64,000 bases of DNA from Deinandra increscens subsp. villosa (GCA_039602395.1 JBCNJP010000019.1:764265-828264), one strand, 5' to 3'; shown: positions 35,001 through 46,099, numbered from the stretch's first letter. Numbers and translations are program-made. Notes: generated by a model not told the origin, from the letters alone.

Positions 35001-35932
35001 TTTTTATAAACTTGTAAGTGTTTAGTAAGAGTTCAATCACTTTTATAAAATATAAATGGGTTAGGAGTTTATAAAAATCTCAACTTTTTAAAATATAATC
35101 CAAATATATTTTATTCAATTGAATGGTGATTTTTATTTTTATAAACATTGTGAGTCCAAGTTTTATAAAAATATTAGTGGTTAATGGTTTGGTTTAAGTT
35201 TGTATAAATCTTGTTAAAATGTTGGGCTTTAAACAATTTTTATATATTTGGGCCGAAGCCCAATTGTTTTAATCAAGAAGGATGGGCTGAAGCCCGATTG
35301 TTTTCGGGTGAGGGCTGGGCCGAAGCCCAGCTAAGGTTTGCGTGGTGGTTTGGGCCGAAGCCCAAATCGAGTCGTGGGACGATTGGGCCGAAGCCCAATC
35401 GGGTTCGGGTCGGGCCAGTTCTCGGTTCGTGGGCCGCGAAGGGAAAGGGAAAAGGGTTTGGGCCGGTTACGGCCCAATGTGATTTGGGCCGCGGGTCGGG
35501 TTTCCGGGTTCGGGGTTTTACTCGACTAGTTGATACGAACATTCGGTTAAATTTTCGGGTTAATCCGGACATTTTTGGGCTTATTGGGCTTACCGGGCCC
35601 AATAGGATAAACGGTTTGGAATTTGGCTAAGTCTTGACAACGTAACACTTGTTTTATGTTCGTAAAATGTTTTATCGGTTTATAACGGTTTGATAAAATA
35701 TAAAATGTCAAATTTTATATTTAATTTCTTATTATTAAAATTTCATTAATAATAATATAAAACATTCGTAATTTAAAATTTTCCAACGCGAATTTCCATG
35801 TTGGTTAATTGGTTATTCAATCGCAGCTAATTATGTAATTTAAACAATTAAATCACGTAATTATCACATAATAAAAAGTCAACAAAAGTCAACGGAGAGA
35901 GAGTTGACCTGGTTTTTGGACCGGTTGTCACA
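32064..35932 (-). repeat. 5' LTR of the Ty3 element
   Basis: Same length as the 3' LTR. The promoter TATA box (TATAAAAGG on the minus strand) is at 34916-34924. Of the nine differences found from the 3' LTR, seven are C-to-T or G-to-A in this copy, the pattern of deaminated methylcytosine. Confidence 0.95.
34916..34924 (-). promoter_or_regulatory. LTR TATA box
   Basis: TATAAAAGG read on the minus strand, followed by a purine/pyrimidine-balanced leader. This is the only strong TATA motif in the upstream third of the LTR. The start of transcription is inferred. Confidence 0.5.
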
Positions 35933-36669
35933 CGGAGCGGGTTTGGAGAGGCCGAGGTAAAGGAAAAAAACCGATCGAAGGATTCCAAAAAAAGGACGGG
36001 TGCCATGGGATACCCAAGAGGAGTTACATCTTATTCGAGCGTATAACGATACATCAGAGGACCCGAAATATGGTATTTTTTAAACATAATTTAAATTTAG
36101 ACGTTTTTTTTAATTTCTTATAATTTAGAAATCACCTACTAACGTTTCTATATTTATATTTTCTAAATAGGTAACTCGCAAACTAAAGATGCGTTTTGGG
36201 ATCAAGTTAGCTTGAAATTCCACGCTAGCAAGAAGGCGGCCGCGAGACCCGATGAGCTCTCGACATTCCGCAACAACGACAAACTTAGCGGCAAGTGGAG
36301 CACCATCAAAAAAAAAACTTGCCAAGTTCCATGGCATTTTTTTGTGCGTGGAACGAACCCGTCCAAGCGGAACGAGTGACGGCGATTTGATTCAAATCGC
36401 CCTTAATCGTTACAAAGACGACAACAATAAGTCGGCACCTCTTCTTCAACATTATCAAATCTTGAAAGCGTCTCCAAAATTCAATGAGATATTTGTAGGT
36501 TTTTTTTTTTTTTTTTAAGAAATCTATTTGTAGTGTTTTTTTTATTTTAATTATTTAAGTATTTTTTTTACTTTAGTTTTCCTATTTTTTAAAGGCAATA
36601 ATTTTTTTTTTAATTTTTAGTCATTAAAATAATTCAAAATTAAAAAGAAAAAAAAATAATTAAAAAAAG

Positions 36670-36724
36670 TTTAACACCACATTGAGTATCCCATCTATGT
36701 TAAACTTTTAAATGTGGTGTTAAA
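36670..36724. repeat. short perfect inverted repeat
   Basis: TTTAACACCACATT (36670-36683) and AATGTGGTGTTAAA (36711-36724) form a 14-bp perfect stem with a 27-nt loop, just upstream of the inhibitor-2 promoter. It may be the right end of the Harbinger element or a tiny MITE. Confidence 0.6.
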
Positions 36725-36826
36725 AATGACGTGACACCTGTATAGCGGTATTAAACTTTAACATAGCATATGTTATACCCATACCCTAAATAATTATTTG
36801 TTTTCTCATCTTTTTCTTTTAAGTCA

Positions 36827-36833
36827 TATAAAA
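36827..36833 (+). promoter_or_regulatory. candidate TATA box of the inhibitor-2 gene
   Basis: TATAAAA lies upstream of a GC-richer, exon-like stretch (about 36860-37013) that ends CCGTCCG|GTAAAC, a probable 5' UTR exon. The UTR exon and its 1.1-kb intron (to about 38145) are inferred from sequence only. Confidence 0.4.
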
Positions 36834-38153
36834 CTTCAACCTAAAACCACATTAATGTGTGTAATGGCAATTTATACAACCCTTTTGAAAACGACGTAAA
36901 GGCAAAAGGGCAGAAAAAGTAACAGAAATACAAGGAAGGTGAAGACGACAAATCTGATCTGGATTCACGACGTAGGAGCTACGAACCGATCTTCGCGTCG
37001 CTGCACCGTCCGGTAAACGAAATCCCGACCTATGTTTTTCATTCATTTGCGATTAGGTTTTTTTGTCTTGACCTAATTGATCTGAAAATATTCCCTTTTA
37101 AGTGTTTTAGCTACTGTTGTTTTCAGGGAAATCGTGTCTTTATGACGATCGTTTTCTTAAACTATTGTAGGTGGCTTTGATTTGACAAACACATCTGGTA
37201 ATATGTTGCGAATACTTAGATCTTACCAATTTTTATGTTCTGTTCTGTTTGTTTATGAATCTGAGCGGAATCGATCATTATTTTCCTTAATTGTTCTGTT
37301 CCGGTTATTCTTTTAGTGTAAATTTTAGTATGATGTATGCTCTTAGCAGCTATCAACGATGATGAACATTTCATCTGTGTTTTTACAATATTTAACTGAT
37401 AAAAAGTTTCTTCGTTGAGCTTCAGAATTTTAGGGTTCCTTATCTGTATTAGATTGGTTGTTCTATCTACAAATAATTTTTCTGCTAACATAATGACCTA
37501 TAAAGTATATGTAAACAGCAGAATATCCCCTTCTCTCTTTACTACAATCTATATAAAAATTTAAGTTTGTTTGCAAGCGCAGTTATATAGTTGATTTAAA
37601 CCGGCTGTTCACTTGCTTCTGATATGGAGCCAGGAAAGCTTTTTAGGAATGAATGAAAGAGATTAAGCTTTAAAATGTAAAAAATGGCTGTTCTATAATG
37701 ATGTGCAGTTATACTTATCCTGTAAGGACCTAGATTTCAAATGCTACCGACACTATCAACGACCTAAATTGCATTCGATTCTGAAAATTTCAAAAAAGAA
37801 CGAGACTGATTTATGCTTCATTGTCTGTGTTCGTCTTCATTCTTCAATGCCGGTTAGCCTGAATTAAAACTGTCATTGGGAATTTGATTGACTAATAACA
37901 CTATGTGTGACCTGTTTAGAAAGTAAATAGTTTCATGTTTACTCTTGTTTCTTGATGCTTACTTTCATATTAGTTAAGCACCATTTCAGTTTTAGAATTA
38001 TATACAGATCCGTTTTTTGGGATTTTTTTGCCTTCATTATCATGAAAATTCAATTTTTGTAAGAAAAGTGTATGATGTGCATACATATATAGAAGTTTTT
38101 TTCTCTCAGCAAATTGGCTGCCTAATCACTTCTTGTGATTCTCAGATTTCAGA

Positions 38154-41100
38154 ATGTCTACAATGGAAGAGTCGAGGTAACATTCTATGACATCTGCATG
38201 CAGTATCTTCTTTTATAATGAAGTGGTATTAGTTTTATTTTATCCTTTGAAAATTGTTGGAATAGGAGAACCTTCTAGGCTTCTAGGGAGAATGAAATCT
38301 GTTTTTATTACAAACTAAACCACCTACACCCAATTATTGTGTTTTGTTTATTTCCCTTGAATTTTTTATGACTAGATTACTGTAATGACTTTTGTGCGAG
38401 TATAGTATAAATTCTAAAAGAGGTCCTCAAAACAAAGGGATTTTAGCTTTCTAAATTATCAAGAACTCAAGTACTAATTTACGAAGGGTTTTAGATGTAA
38501 CGTTAGATGAGGATTAATCTATGCCGTCCTCCTAAGCAATTTAGAAACCTTAAAAGCAAGATAAATCCTAATTGTTTCAACTTAAACACAACTATAGAAA
38601 ATAGCCATTTTTGAACATCACAAATCTTGAATGGCTGAAAAACACCTTATGAAAGTATGGCCCTATAAGTTAGTTTTGTGATATGCTTCTTGACATGGGT
38701 GGATCTATGCTTCTATTGTTTTGAAGCAGTAGGAGATCTGTCAGATGGGATGAAGCAAAACTATCAGAAATTGAAGCAAACAAACCAGTAAGACAGAAAA
38801 TTACGGAGCCAAAGACTCCTTATCATCATATGGCTGATGCCGATGGTGAGTTTATGCTGCATGTTTCTTTTGCTATCATTTATTTTTCTGTTATTTAAGC
38901 TTTTTAGGCATTAGGTTGGATGTGATAGAGTTAATCCCTATTCAAGGTCACATGTGAAACAATTTGGATAAAGTTGGTTAAGTTATGGGTTATAGAGTAA
39001 CTCAGAATTTGAAGATAAAGATAGTCTGGGTTTATTTTTTATTTATCGATTTAGTTTTGTAGAGATAATTAAAGCTTTTGTGTTCGTGTTTATCTAGTCA
39101 TAGAGTTTGAGTCTCAGTGAAATAAATATTTGCTCAAGTCAAGTGTGGTATAAATAGTGGTTAGGATTATTCATTGTATTGTGGTTATTTTTCGGTTAAA
39201 TAAAAGATAAGGAATCGTGGTTGGGATTTTTTTTAGAAAAGGGTATTATGGAGAGAGATTGGTGACTTCAAGGATCTATCTTGAAAAAGTTGCACTCCAG
39301 GGTACTCGCCTCTGTGAGGGGCGAGTTCTTCGTCCTGAACACCGTGTCTAACAACTCACACAAAGGAATTCTATTTCTGTTGAATGAGAACTAGCCCGTA
39401 CCAGGGGGGGAGTTCTCCTTTCACCTCAAATCAGACTCGAATAACTTGAAATTTAGATCAAACCGAAATTGAATTTCAATGTTAGTTTTATATGAATCGA
39501 ATCCTTAATCGAACCAAATAAGTAATTCGAATTCGACTTTAATTATACCAAACCGATCCGACTCGAATAACTCTTATAAGCGATATATATGTATTCTTTT
39601 TATTTATTTTTTTATATTTTAATATGATATTTATGATAAATATGTTTTATTTTCTTTGTAATCTTTAGTGGGCTAAAACTATAAGGGCTTTAATTTTATG
39701 TCCAATTAAATTCATTTTTCTTTAATATCCAACTATCCATATCAAATGATAAAGTAATCAAACATGAGATATAGCTTTGGTCATTTGAACAACTTTTAAT
39801 TATGTTTTTAAAGTTGATTTTATAATTAATTTGGAGTTAAAAGTTCATAAATGCAAGGACATATTGAGATGTTACGTATAAATCTAATAGATATTAGTTA
39901 GAGATAAAAAAAATTTCTTTCTAATTTGGTTTATTTGAATCGGTTTGGATAAATTTTATTCGAATTCAAGTCGAATTTGAATCCAGTTTTGAATTTTTCA
40001 AATTTGAATAACGTTATTTGAATAACTCAAATAACCCGAATTCGACTCGATGGACACCCCTAGTTTGAGTTAACCACAAAACCTTTGTGTCTTGCGTTTT
40101 AATCTCTAATTTCCAACAATTGGTATTAGAGCTACAAGCAGTTCTTTGAGAGAGATTTTGAGAGTTAGCAGCAGGCTCTGCTGGTTGTTGCCGTTGTCGG
40201 ATCGAGGCTGGGGCAATAGGTTCAGGAAAGCAGCGGCACTTTTGGGGTTTTTGGAACAGTTTTCGAGGCGGCAGCAGCCCCTATTGCCGGTGGTTGTTGG
40301 TGTTTGAACGGGGAAGAAAGACAGCCAGGCAGCCAGCATGACTGGCTTGTGAACCGAAGAAGGAAGCCAAAGGTGCTGTTGGTACGGCAAGAGAGAAGCA
40401 GGCAACAAGCCAACTTGATAATCAATAGCTAGTTGAGGAGACTAAATATACTTAGTGGGCACGGTTAATTGGTTATAATATCTTGTCAGCTTCAAATAAG
40501 ACTGAAAGAAAAAATTAGAAGAAAGGGTTGCCAGTTTTAGGGATAATCAAGGGCAGTTTTTGTAGGGATCCAGATACGCAGGAAGGACCTAGCTGCTTGG
40601 CGCCCAATCCTAGGGAGGCAGAAGTGTTACAAGGCACAAAAACCAACCCAGTCTTATGTGGCATCAGTTAGGAAAGAAGCAAGAATGAACAAATTGTTGT
40701 CACAAAAATCACGGATAGAAAGGGCAGCAAAAAATAATCGTGTCAGTTGTGACAAAACAAGGAAAAGAGTTGTGTGCTTGAAGAATAAAGCTAGGCGTTC
40801 TAGAGAAAAGATGTGTGCTCATGGAGAAGAAAGAACTTTGTTTGGGAGAAAGCAAAGAAGAAAGAACCATGTGTTCTTGTGGACAAAGGAGAGGAAGAAG
40901 TGTGTTCTTTGAAAAGGCAGGAAGTTTTTGACAAGTATTTGGCGAGTACAGGTCCTACAGTATGGTGGCCGCCTCCGACCATAATGAAACATAGGTTAGG
41001 TATTGTGAAGTCTAGTATAAATATAGATTAGGTTTATTCATAGAGTTTGAGTCTTAGTGAATTACTTTTCATTGAAAGTCAAGTCTAGTATAAATATAGG

Positions 41101-42106
41101 TTAGGCTTATTCATTGTATTGTGGTTGTTTTTTGGTTTAATAAAAGAGGGAGTCGTGGTTGGAGTTAACTATAAAATCTGTGTGTCCTGCGTTTTTATCT
41201 CTAATTTCCAACTGGATGTAGGAAATCTTGTCTTGAATCCACTTTTGGCAAAAGGGACATGGCTGGCTGGTTGGATAACATGTTAACGGGTTGGGTTGAT
41301 CGGCCGCCTGGCCAATACTGTGTTTGTCCGCTTCTTTTTCTAGACAATTAATGTGTCAGAATTACCATTTATTAATGTAATGTAGAAGGTCCTAAACACT
41401 TAAAAGAGTATACCTTGAGTCACCTTTAAGTTTTAAACTGTTTGACTCGTTTCCAGACAGCTATTTATTTTTAAGTATACCCACCCATCTGACCTATTAA
41501 TACATCAAATGTGACAACAAGAACTTTTCTTATTAGTGTTTCAATCATATTAACTCAACTCTTGTGTTTAGGATCTTTATCTCCTCAACGGAGTCCTAGT
41601 TCCTCTGAAAGAGACGATGAAAATGTGCATTCTGTGTTCAATGATATGGTTTCTAATAACTCACAGCAGCTCTCTGGCTGGACATCATCAGAGGATGAAC
41701 CGGATGCTATGGATGAAGAAGATAATGAAGGTTTTTCCCTTTACCCTTTCCCTCATCATGTTTTTGTTTAACTTTTGTCACACTGAATCTTTGATTACAT
41801 CAAACTATATTAAGAGATGTCATTTAACTTTTTGTTACAATTTTGGAAACTCGAATAGGCAGGAGCTCAAGTTTCAAGGAGCAGAGACGGGCTCACTATA
41901 ACGAATTCCATAAAGTAAGAGAACTCATGCGACAGGGGTCCTTAAATGAATCATGCAATGACGAGGAAGATGATGATGATAAGAAATTGAACGGGGAATG
42001 TGATACGCCATCGTCATTGGCTGTTGGTGTGGAAGATATAGGCATTAATGAAGCTGAAGATCTACTTGAAGGTCATCCTAAAAAATCTTCGTCATCTGCC
42101 TTGTAG
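38154..42106 (+). CDS. protein phosphatase 1 inhibitor 2 (I-2) family
   Basis: Binds type-1 protein phosphatase catalytic subunits and controls them. Four coding exons: 38154-38176, 38730-38845, 41572-41730 and 41859-42106. All have GT-AG borders and join in frame to 181 residues. Conserved I-2 pieces appear in order: SVRWDEAKLSEIEANKPVRQ with KITEPKTPYH (exon 2), SGWTSSEDEPDAMDEED (exon 3), and EQRRAHYNEFHKVRELMRQG (exon 4; the HYNEF motif that occupies the phosphatase active site). The acidic tail ends KKSSSSAL. The start codon lies just after a splice acceptor, so the leader is probably spliced. Intron 2 (38846-41571) is swollen by transposon sequence. The acceptor of exon 2 reads CAGTAG, a tandem site giving an optional Ser. 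Length is typical for plant I-2. Confidence 0.9.
39090..41212 (+). mobile_element. degenerate non-autonomous LTR element in intron 2 of the I-2 gene
   Basis: Two related segments, about 39098-39230 plus 40069-40117, and about 41037-41212, share TCATAGAGTTTGAGTCT, TTATTCATTGTATTGTGG, AATCGTGGTTGG / GAGTCGTGGTTGG and TCTCTAATTTCCAAC. After the first comes TGGTATTAGAGC (about 40121), a copia-type primer binding site. So the pair look like LTRs around a roughly 850-bp non-coding interior. The first LTR is itself split by about 840 bp (39230-40068) of other repeat ending CGATGGACACCCCTAG, a hAT-like end. No proteins of its own. Borders are approximate. Confidence 0.5.
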
Positions 42107-43173
42107 CTCTAACAAATGGTGAACTCAGCTGGTAAAATTATATTCCGGTTTTATATTCCAAACTTTTGTTGTAAAATGAGTATCTGAAAGTTGTTATCAT
42201 AGGTTTCTAACTTCATCTGCAAGTAAAGTTCCTAAACCATACTTTGTGTTTATGTTCATGGTTTTTTATTTGTTTGGCTAGACTATATATATTATGTATT
42301 TTAAGTACACTTCCATCCTCTATCATAAGCGTGTTATCCGAGTTTGTTTTTGCTTGCTTGGCGAGTTTGTCTGGTTCAAATCAAATATTCAAATTATATT
42401 ATATAATTGATTAAAATGAATTTGCTTGTGTCAACCGTCAACACATCCACTCTCACATCTATGACCTACCTCTACTTGTTGCGTTAGTACTTGCGAGGCA
42501 GGTGTGAGTGTGTTAGCCCATTTGGACCGTTACTTTCAATTGTTAAATGGTGTTAGCCAGAGTAAACTATGTGTGTGCAGAAGAAAACAATTATTAAACA
42601 TTAAAAACGTATTATATGGGTGAGGGTGGTTTTAATGACAAAGCCATCAGATAGATAAACACTGATTCACTACTTGTGCTCTGAAGACGGAGAGCAGTTT
42701 CTTTTTTCCTTTGAACGACAACAAACATATATTGTTAAAAAGCCAAGACAAGGTGCTTGACTACAAAACACCGAAAAAAGAAATAGAACACAGAAGCCAA
42801 ATGGGCAGCACACTAAGGGTATGGGGTATATCTGTATGAGTTTGTTATGTAGACAGTGACTGAACTGACACATGAGTTTGATAGGAGCGATATGGTGGTG
42901 TGAGTTGGTATTTTTTTATATAATATAAAATGAGGTATGTGTCATGGAATGATTGGATGATAGTGGTGATCTAGTTATGTGTAGGGATGATGTACGAGCC
43001 AGTTACTTTTACTACCAGTTAAAGTCGGAGATGATCAGGTGACCATCACTGATCCAATTGGCAGTTAAAAAAAAAAACTTTGCACTAATTCTAAAATTCT
43101 AAAGCAAAATGGGCATAGAAGACCCTCCCTCCTCGTGATATGCACGTGATCGAATAGATAAGAATATCTGTTC
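42107..43173. other. intergenic DNA between I-2 and the SIS gene
   Basis: 3' UTR of the I-2 gene then spacer. A T-rich patch near 42700-42780 (TTTTTTCCTTTGAACG...) may be a LINE tail. About 42820-42990 resembles the 1140-1290 repeat in words such as TATGTAGACAGTGACTGAAC. Confidence 0.35.
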
Positions 43174-43812
43174 ATGCTCAAGAGTGGCAAAGAAGCTCTT
43201 CAGTCAATGGGGGAATCAAGCAGCGATTCGATGTCAGTTCTGGCGACCAGAATTTGCAATCAAATCAACTCCGTCTTCACCAAATCCGCAGTACTCGGTC
43301 CATCTCCCCTGCAGATCACCGTCGACGAGATAGCTTCGGCCGCCGCCCGTGGCGGAAAAGTGTTCGTTTACGGCGTAGGCCGGGAGGGTCTGATGATGAA
43401 AGCCCTGTGCATGAGGCTCGCACATCTAGGCCTTTCTGCTCATTGCGTCGGTGACATGACCACGCCTCCGATCTCTTCCTCCGACCTCCTTATCGCGTCG
43501 GCCGGGCCAGGTGGTTTCTCAACCGTTGATGCCATTTGCGGTGTTGCAAAATCTAACGGCGGCCGTGTGCTGGTTCTGACCGCCCATCCGGAGTCAGGAT
43601 CTTCGGTGAGGTATGCAAGCGTGGTGGCGTATGTGGCAGCTCAGACGATGGCGGATGATGATGGTGTGGAGGCACCGTCGTTGCTGCTTCCGATGGGGAG
43701 TGTATACGAAGGGGCGCTGTTTGTGTTGTTTGAGATGGTGGTTTTCAAATTGGTTTCAGTTTTGGGCCAAACCCCAGATGAAATCAGATCTCGACACACC
43801 AATTTGGAGTGA
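43174..43812 (+). CDS. SIS-domain protein, 3-hexulose-6-phosphate isomerase-like
   Basis: A single-exon 212-residue protein with one sugar isomerase (SIS) domain: GGKVFVYGVGREGLMMKALC (60-79), a sugar-phosphate binding Gly-rich loop; HCVGDMTTPPISSSDLLIAS (90-109); and AGPGGFSTVDAICGVAKSNG (110-129), then RVLVLTAHPES. This matches the bacterial/archaeal PHI (HxlB) family, which interconverts hexulose-6-phosphate and fructose-6-phosphate. Plants have homologues of unsettled substrate. It has no transit peptide. A second in-frame ATG at 43207 (MGESSSDSM) could be the real start. No neighbouring HPS-like partner gene is present, so the role in the plant is open. Confidence 0.88.
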   Translation: MLKSGKEALQSMGESSSDSMSVLATRICNQINSVFTKSAVLGPSPLQITVDEIASAAARGGKVFVYGVGREGLMMKALCMRLAHLGLSAHCVGDMTTPPISSSDLLIASAGPGGFSTVDAICGVAKSNGGRVLVLTAHPESGSSVRYASVVAYVAAQTMADDDGVEAPSLLLPMGSVYEGALFVLFEMVVFKLVSVLGQTPDEIRSRHTNLE

Positions 43813-44267
43813 TTTGCCCGCCCGCCGTCCGTCGCTAAAAATTTTAGTAAGAAATTTAATTTTATGTAATACCTTTTCAAAGTTATTATCTAATCTTGCC
43901 CGCTATTATAATTGTATATGTATCATCATCTTTGTAAACGAATCTCTCTTTACTTGACGGGCATAGTAAATGAGGCAGCTTATGTTTACGAGTTGTACAT
44001 GTCAATTCGTAAACGTTCATGAGCATTTCATCCACATTTAACATACTATATGCATGCAAATAAAACATTTGTTTCAATGCAATATGCCAATATCCAAATT
44101 AAAGGCTACTAGCTATACCATTGGTGTTTATACTGCTAGTATCATGCTAGCTGTCATGTATCCTATAAGGGCATGTCGCTACACAACTACACTATCTTAG
44201 CCCACAGTTTCAAGTAACTCGTGCAAACATCTGTGTCTGTCACTGTATTACCCCACCATGTTAGCTA
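43813..44267. other. spacer between SIS gene and zinc-knuckle gene
   Basis: Presumed 3' UTR and promoter DNA, no feature recognised. Confidence 0.4.
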
Positions 44268-45096
44268 ATGGTTTTGTCATCAAACTTGCGATCACATGGA
44301 AACCTTAATCACCCAAATCACAATCTTCAATCACCATCTACTGGTTTTCGCAGAGTGGAGAAGAATCCCTGCATTGATTTTGATGGAGGAGGCTGCAACC
44401 AAGTAACAAGTACTGAGGAGCGGAATAGGAGGGTTACTATGAGTCTCGCGAAATTGAAATTGGGGAATGAAGGAAGAAGGAAGTCCACATCTATTATGAT
44501 GAAGAAGAGATTGACGAAGAACGTGGTTAGACGAACAAAGGAGGCAAAACATAGGAGCCAGAAAGCAAAGGAGAAGCGTAGGATTCAACGTGAATCTGGA
44601 ACTTGTTATCACTGCAATCAAGTCGGGCACTGCACAGTGATTTGTCCAAGTAAGTTTCTTGATTTTCCAAAGCCAAACAAAGAAACCAAATTTTTTGTCC
44701 ACAGAACCGATGGGGGGTTCGTGGAACAATATGTGGTTTTTGGATACGAGTCTGAAGCATCATATGACCGGTAACAAAGCCTTGTTCACACGATTTAAGA
44801 GGGCTTTTGGTGTCGAAACTGGGGAAGGGGAATATGATTTTGTTTTCATCCACGGGGTGGGTGAAACAAAGTTGGTTGTAGAGAATTCTATTCGTACGAC
44901 CCTGTGTGTGTATTATGTTCCTAAACACATGAAGCTTTCGTTCAATTTAGACCAATTGACTCATCAAGGGTTAGTGGTAGTGTTTGATGGAGATAAATGC
45001 TACATAACAATAATGATTAAGAGAAAGGTGATGGGTGACAGTGAGGGTTGTATAGAATTGTTAACTGAAATAGATGAAGAGTACGTAGAAAAGTAA
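44268..45096 (+). CDS. zinc-knuckle / copia-type protease-like protein (spliced or broken)
   Basis: The first frame (ATG 44268) gives a Lys/Arg-rich region (MMKKRLTKNVVRRTKEAKHR) and a CCHC zinc knuckle, CYHCNQVGHCTVIC. It can be joined through a 55-nt intron (44650-44704, GTAAGT...TCCACAG) to a second frame reading NMWFLDTSLKHHMTGNKALF, then VYYVPKHMKLSFNLDQLTHQ and GLVVVFDGDKCYI. This looks like the copia gag-protease border (usually WxLDSGxxxHMTG, then LYVPxLxxNLLSxxQL). The protease Asp-Ser-Gly is Asp-Thr-Ser here, so the enzyme is probably dead. The product would be 257 residues. It has no RT or integrase. It could be a domesticated retrotransposon piece or a decaying fragment. The intron is unusually short for a plant; a plain frameshift is the alternative. 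Confidence 0.5.
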
Positions 45097-45166
45097 AGTA
45101 CTTTGAAAGAATAGACGAGAAGATATCCTATGAACGAGAAAAAACAAGTTTGGAAGCATATTTGAA

Positions 45167-45247
45167 GGAATGGTATGACAGAGAAGAGCAAGAGAGTGAT
45201 GATTAAAGGAATGGTATGACAGAGAAGAGCAAGAGAGTGATGATTAA
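45167..45247. repeat. 39-bp tandem duplication
   Basis: GGAATGGTATGACAGAGAAG and the following bases up to GATGATTAAA occur twice back to back, just after the zinc-knuckle gene. Confidence 0.85.
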
Positions 45248-46091
45248 ACACTCGCAATTATTTCGAAGGTGAAGATTGATTCAAGACTTATGGAAGACGT
45301 GACAAATGATTAGAGGGGTGTGGGGGGGTGGGGGGGGGGGGGGGGGGTTGTTAGGTAATCTTTTTCTCATTTATTAAAGTTTTTTTGTGTTTATTCGTAT
45401 TGTGTCTAGACTTTATATTTATGGTCAGATGGCAAGTCCATCAAGTCGTTTTGGGTTGTATTAATACGTTGTGGGAAATAATTTAAAGAATACAAAACTA
45501 TAAAATTTAAAAATGATACGGGGAATATTGACCGATACGACCGGTATCTTCAAACTGATAAGGGCCATAATTATACGGACAATATCTACACACGACCCGT
45601 AAAAGACGTAAAAGGATAGATACAGATAGTATCGAGTATGTTAAGTAATGATTGGATATTAGTATATTACTCTAACATGAGGGTGTGTGTAACCTGAACC
45701 CAATAATATACAATGATTTTCTATTTTCTAATAACACAATGTACTTTGTGATATTTCCTTCAACAGAAAAAAAGAAAGAATAAAACGTTATCTTTTTACC
45801 GACTAACACATATGCATCAACATTTATCATTTTAAATAACACTCTTTTTGGTTCTAAAAAAAACTTTGCTTTATGCTGTTGGATTACAACCAAACTGTGA
45901 AAAAAAAAAACCCTGATATAAATATGTATTTTTAATGATTGAATCATTCACAATTAAAGTGTAATAATAATAATAAAAAAAAAGAACCTGCCGACCAAAC
46001 TTGACAATGTGGATGTTGAATTTATTATAATCACAATGGTTTGATCGGGTCACCACCAGCTTGACACATAAACCAATCCAATGGGGAAAAA
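45248..46091. other. intergenic DNA with G tract
   Basis: A G-rich run at about 45317-45348 (interrupted poly-G), then AT-rich sequence up to the heat shock factor promoter. Confidence 0.45.
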
Positions 46092-46099
46092 GAAACTTC
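46092..46099 (+). promoter_or_regulatory. partial heat shock element
   Basis: GAAACTTC, two inverted nGAAn units, about 150 bp upstream of the HSF start codon. Confidence 0.4.

Larger units (their letters stand above)
22039..35932 (-). mobile_element. complete Ty3/Gypsy LTR retrotransposon (chromovirus, Tekay/Del-like)
   Basis: Two 3,869-bp LTRs (22039-25907 and 32064-35932) begin TGTCACACC and end GTTGTCACA. They flank an internal region coding on the minus strand. The 5-bp target duplication CGGAG lies at 22034-22038 and 35933-35937. The primer binding site TGGTATCAGAGC (minus strand, 32049-32060) is complementary to initiator Met tRNA, three bases from the 5' LTR. The polypurine tract ACTGGGGGAGAA abuts the 3' LTR. 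Order: extra ORF, gag, protease, RT, RNase H, integrase, chromodomain. The chromodomain and long LTRs point to a Tekay/Del chromovirus. The LTRs differ at only about nine places that I could find by eye, so the insertion is recent. A frameshift in RNase H and a stop in the extra ORF make this copy defective. Confidence 0.97.
21712..36510 (+). pseudogene. PIF/Harbinger ORF1 (Myb/SANT-like) gene, split by a Ty3 insertion
   Basis: The N-terminal part begins MNPNQPNQDSSSNTSPFNPN (ATG 21712) and continues as NYAQWGQFQPHPAFSPTPPP up to IPETQVPE at 22038. It resumes after the retrotransposon at 35938 with RVWRGRGKGKK, then GRVPWDTQEELHLIRAYNDT (SANT/Myb-like). A 98-nt intron follows (36073-36170, GT...TAG), then TKDAFWDQVSLKFHASKKAA, LSGKWSTIK and LNRYKDDNNKSAPLLQHYQI. 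This order is that of the ORF1 protein of plant Harbinger elements, the partner of the DDE transposase. It is dead: a poly-G run (about 21807-21822) shifts the frame, another shift lies near 35985, the C-terminal end is missing after about 36500, and 13.9 kb interrupts it. Terminal repeats of the host element were not found with certainty. Confidence 0.8.
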
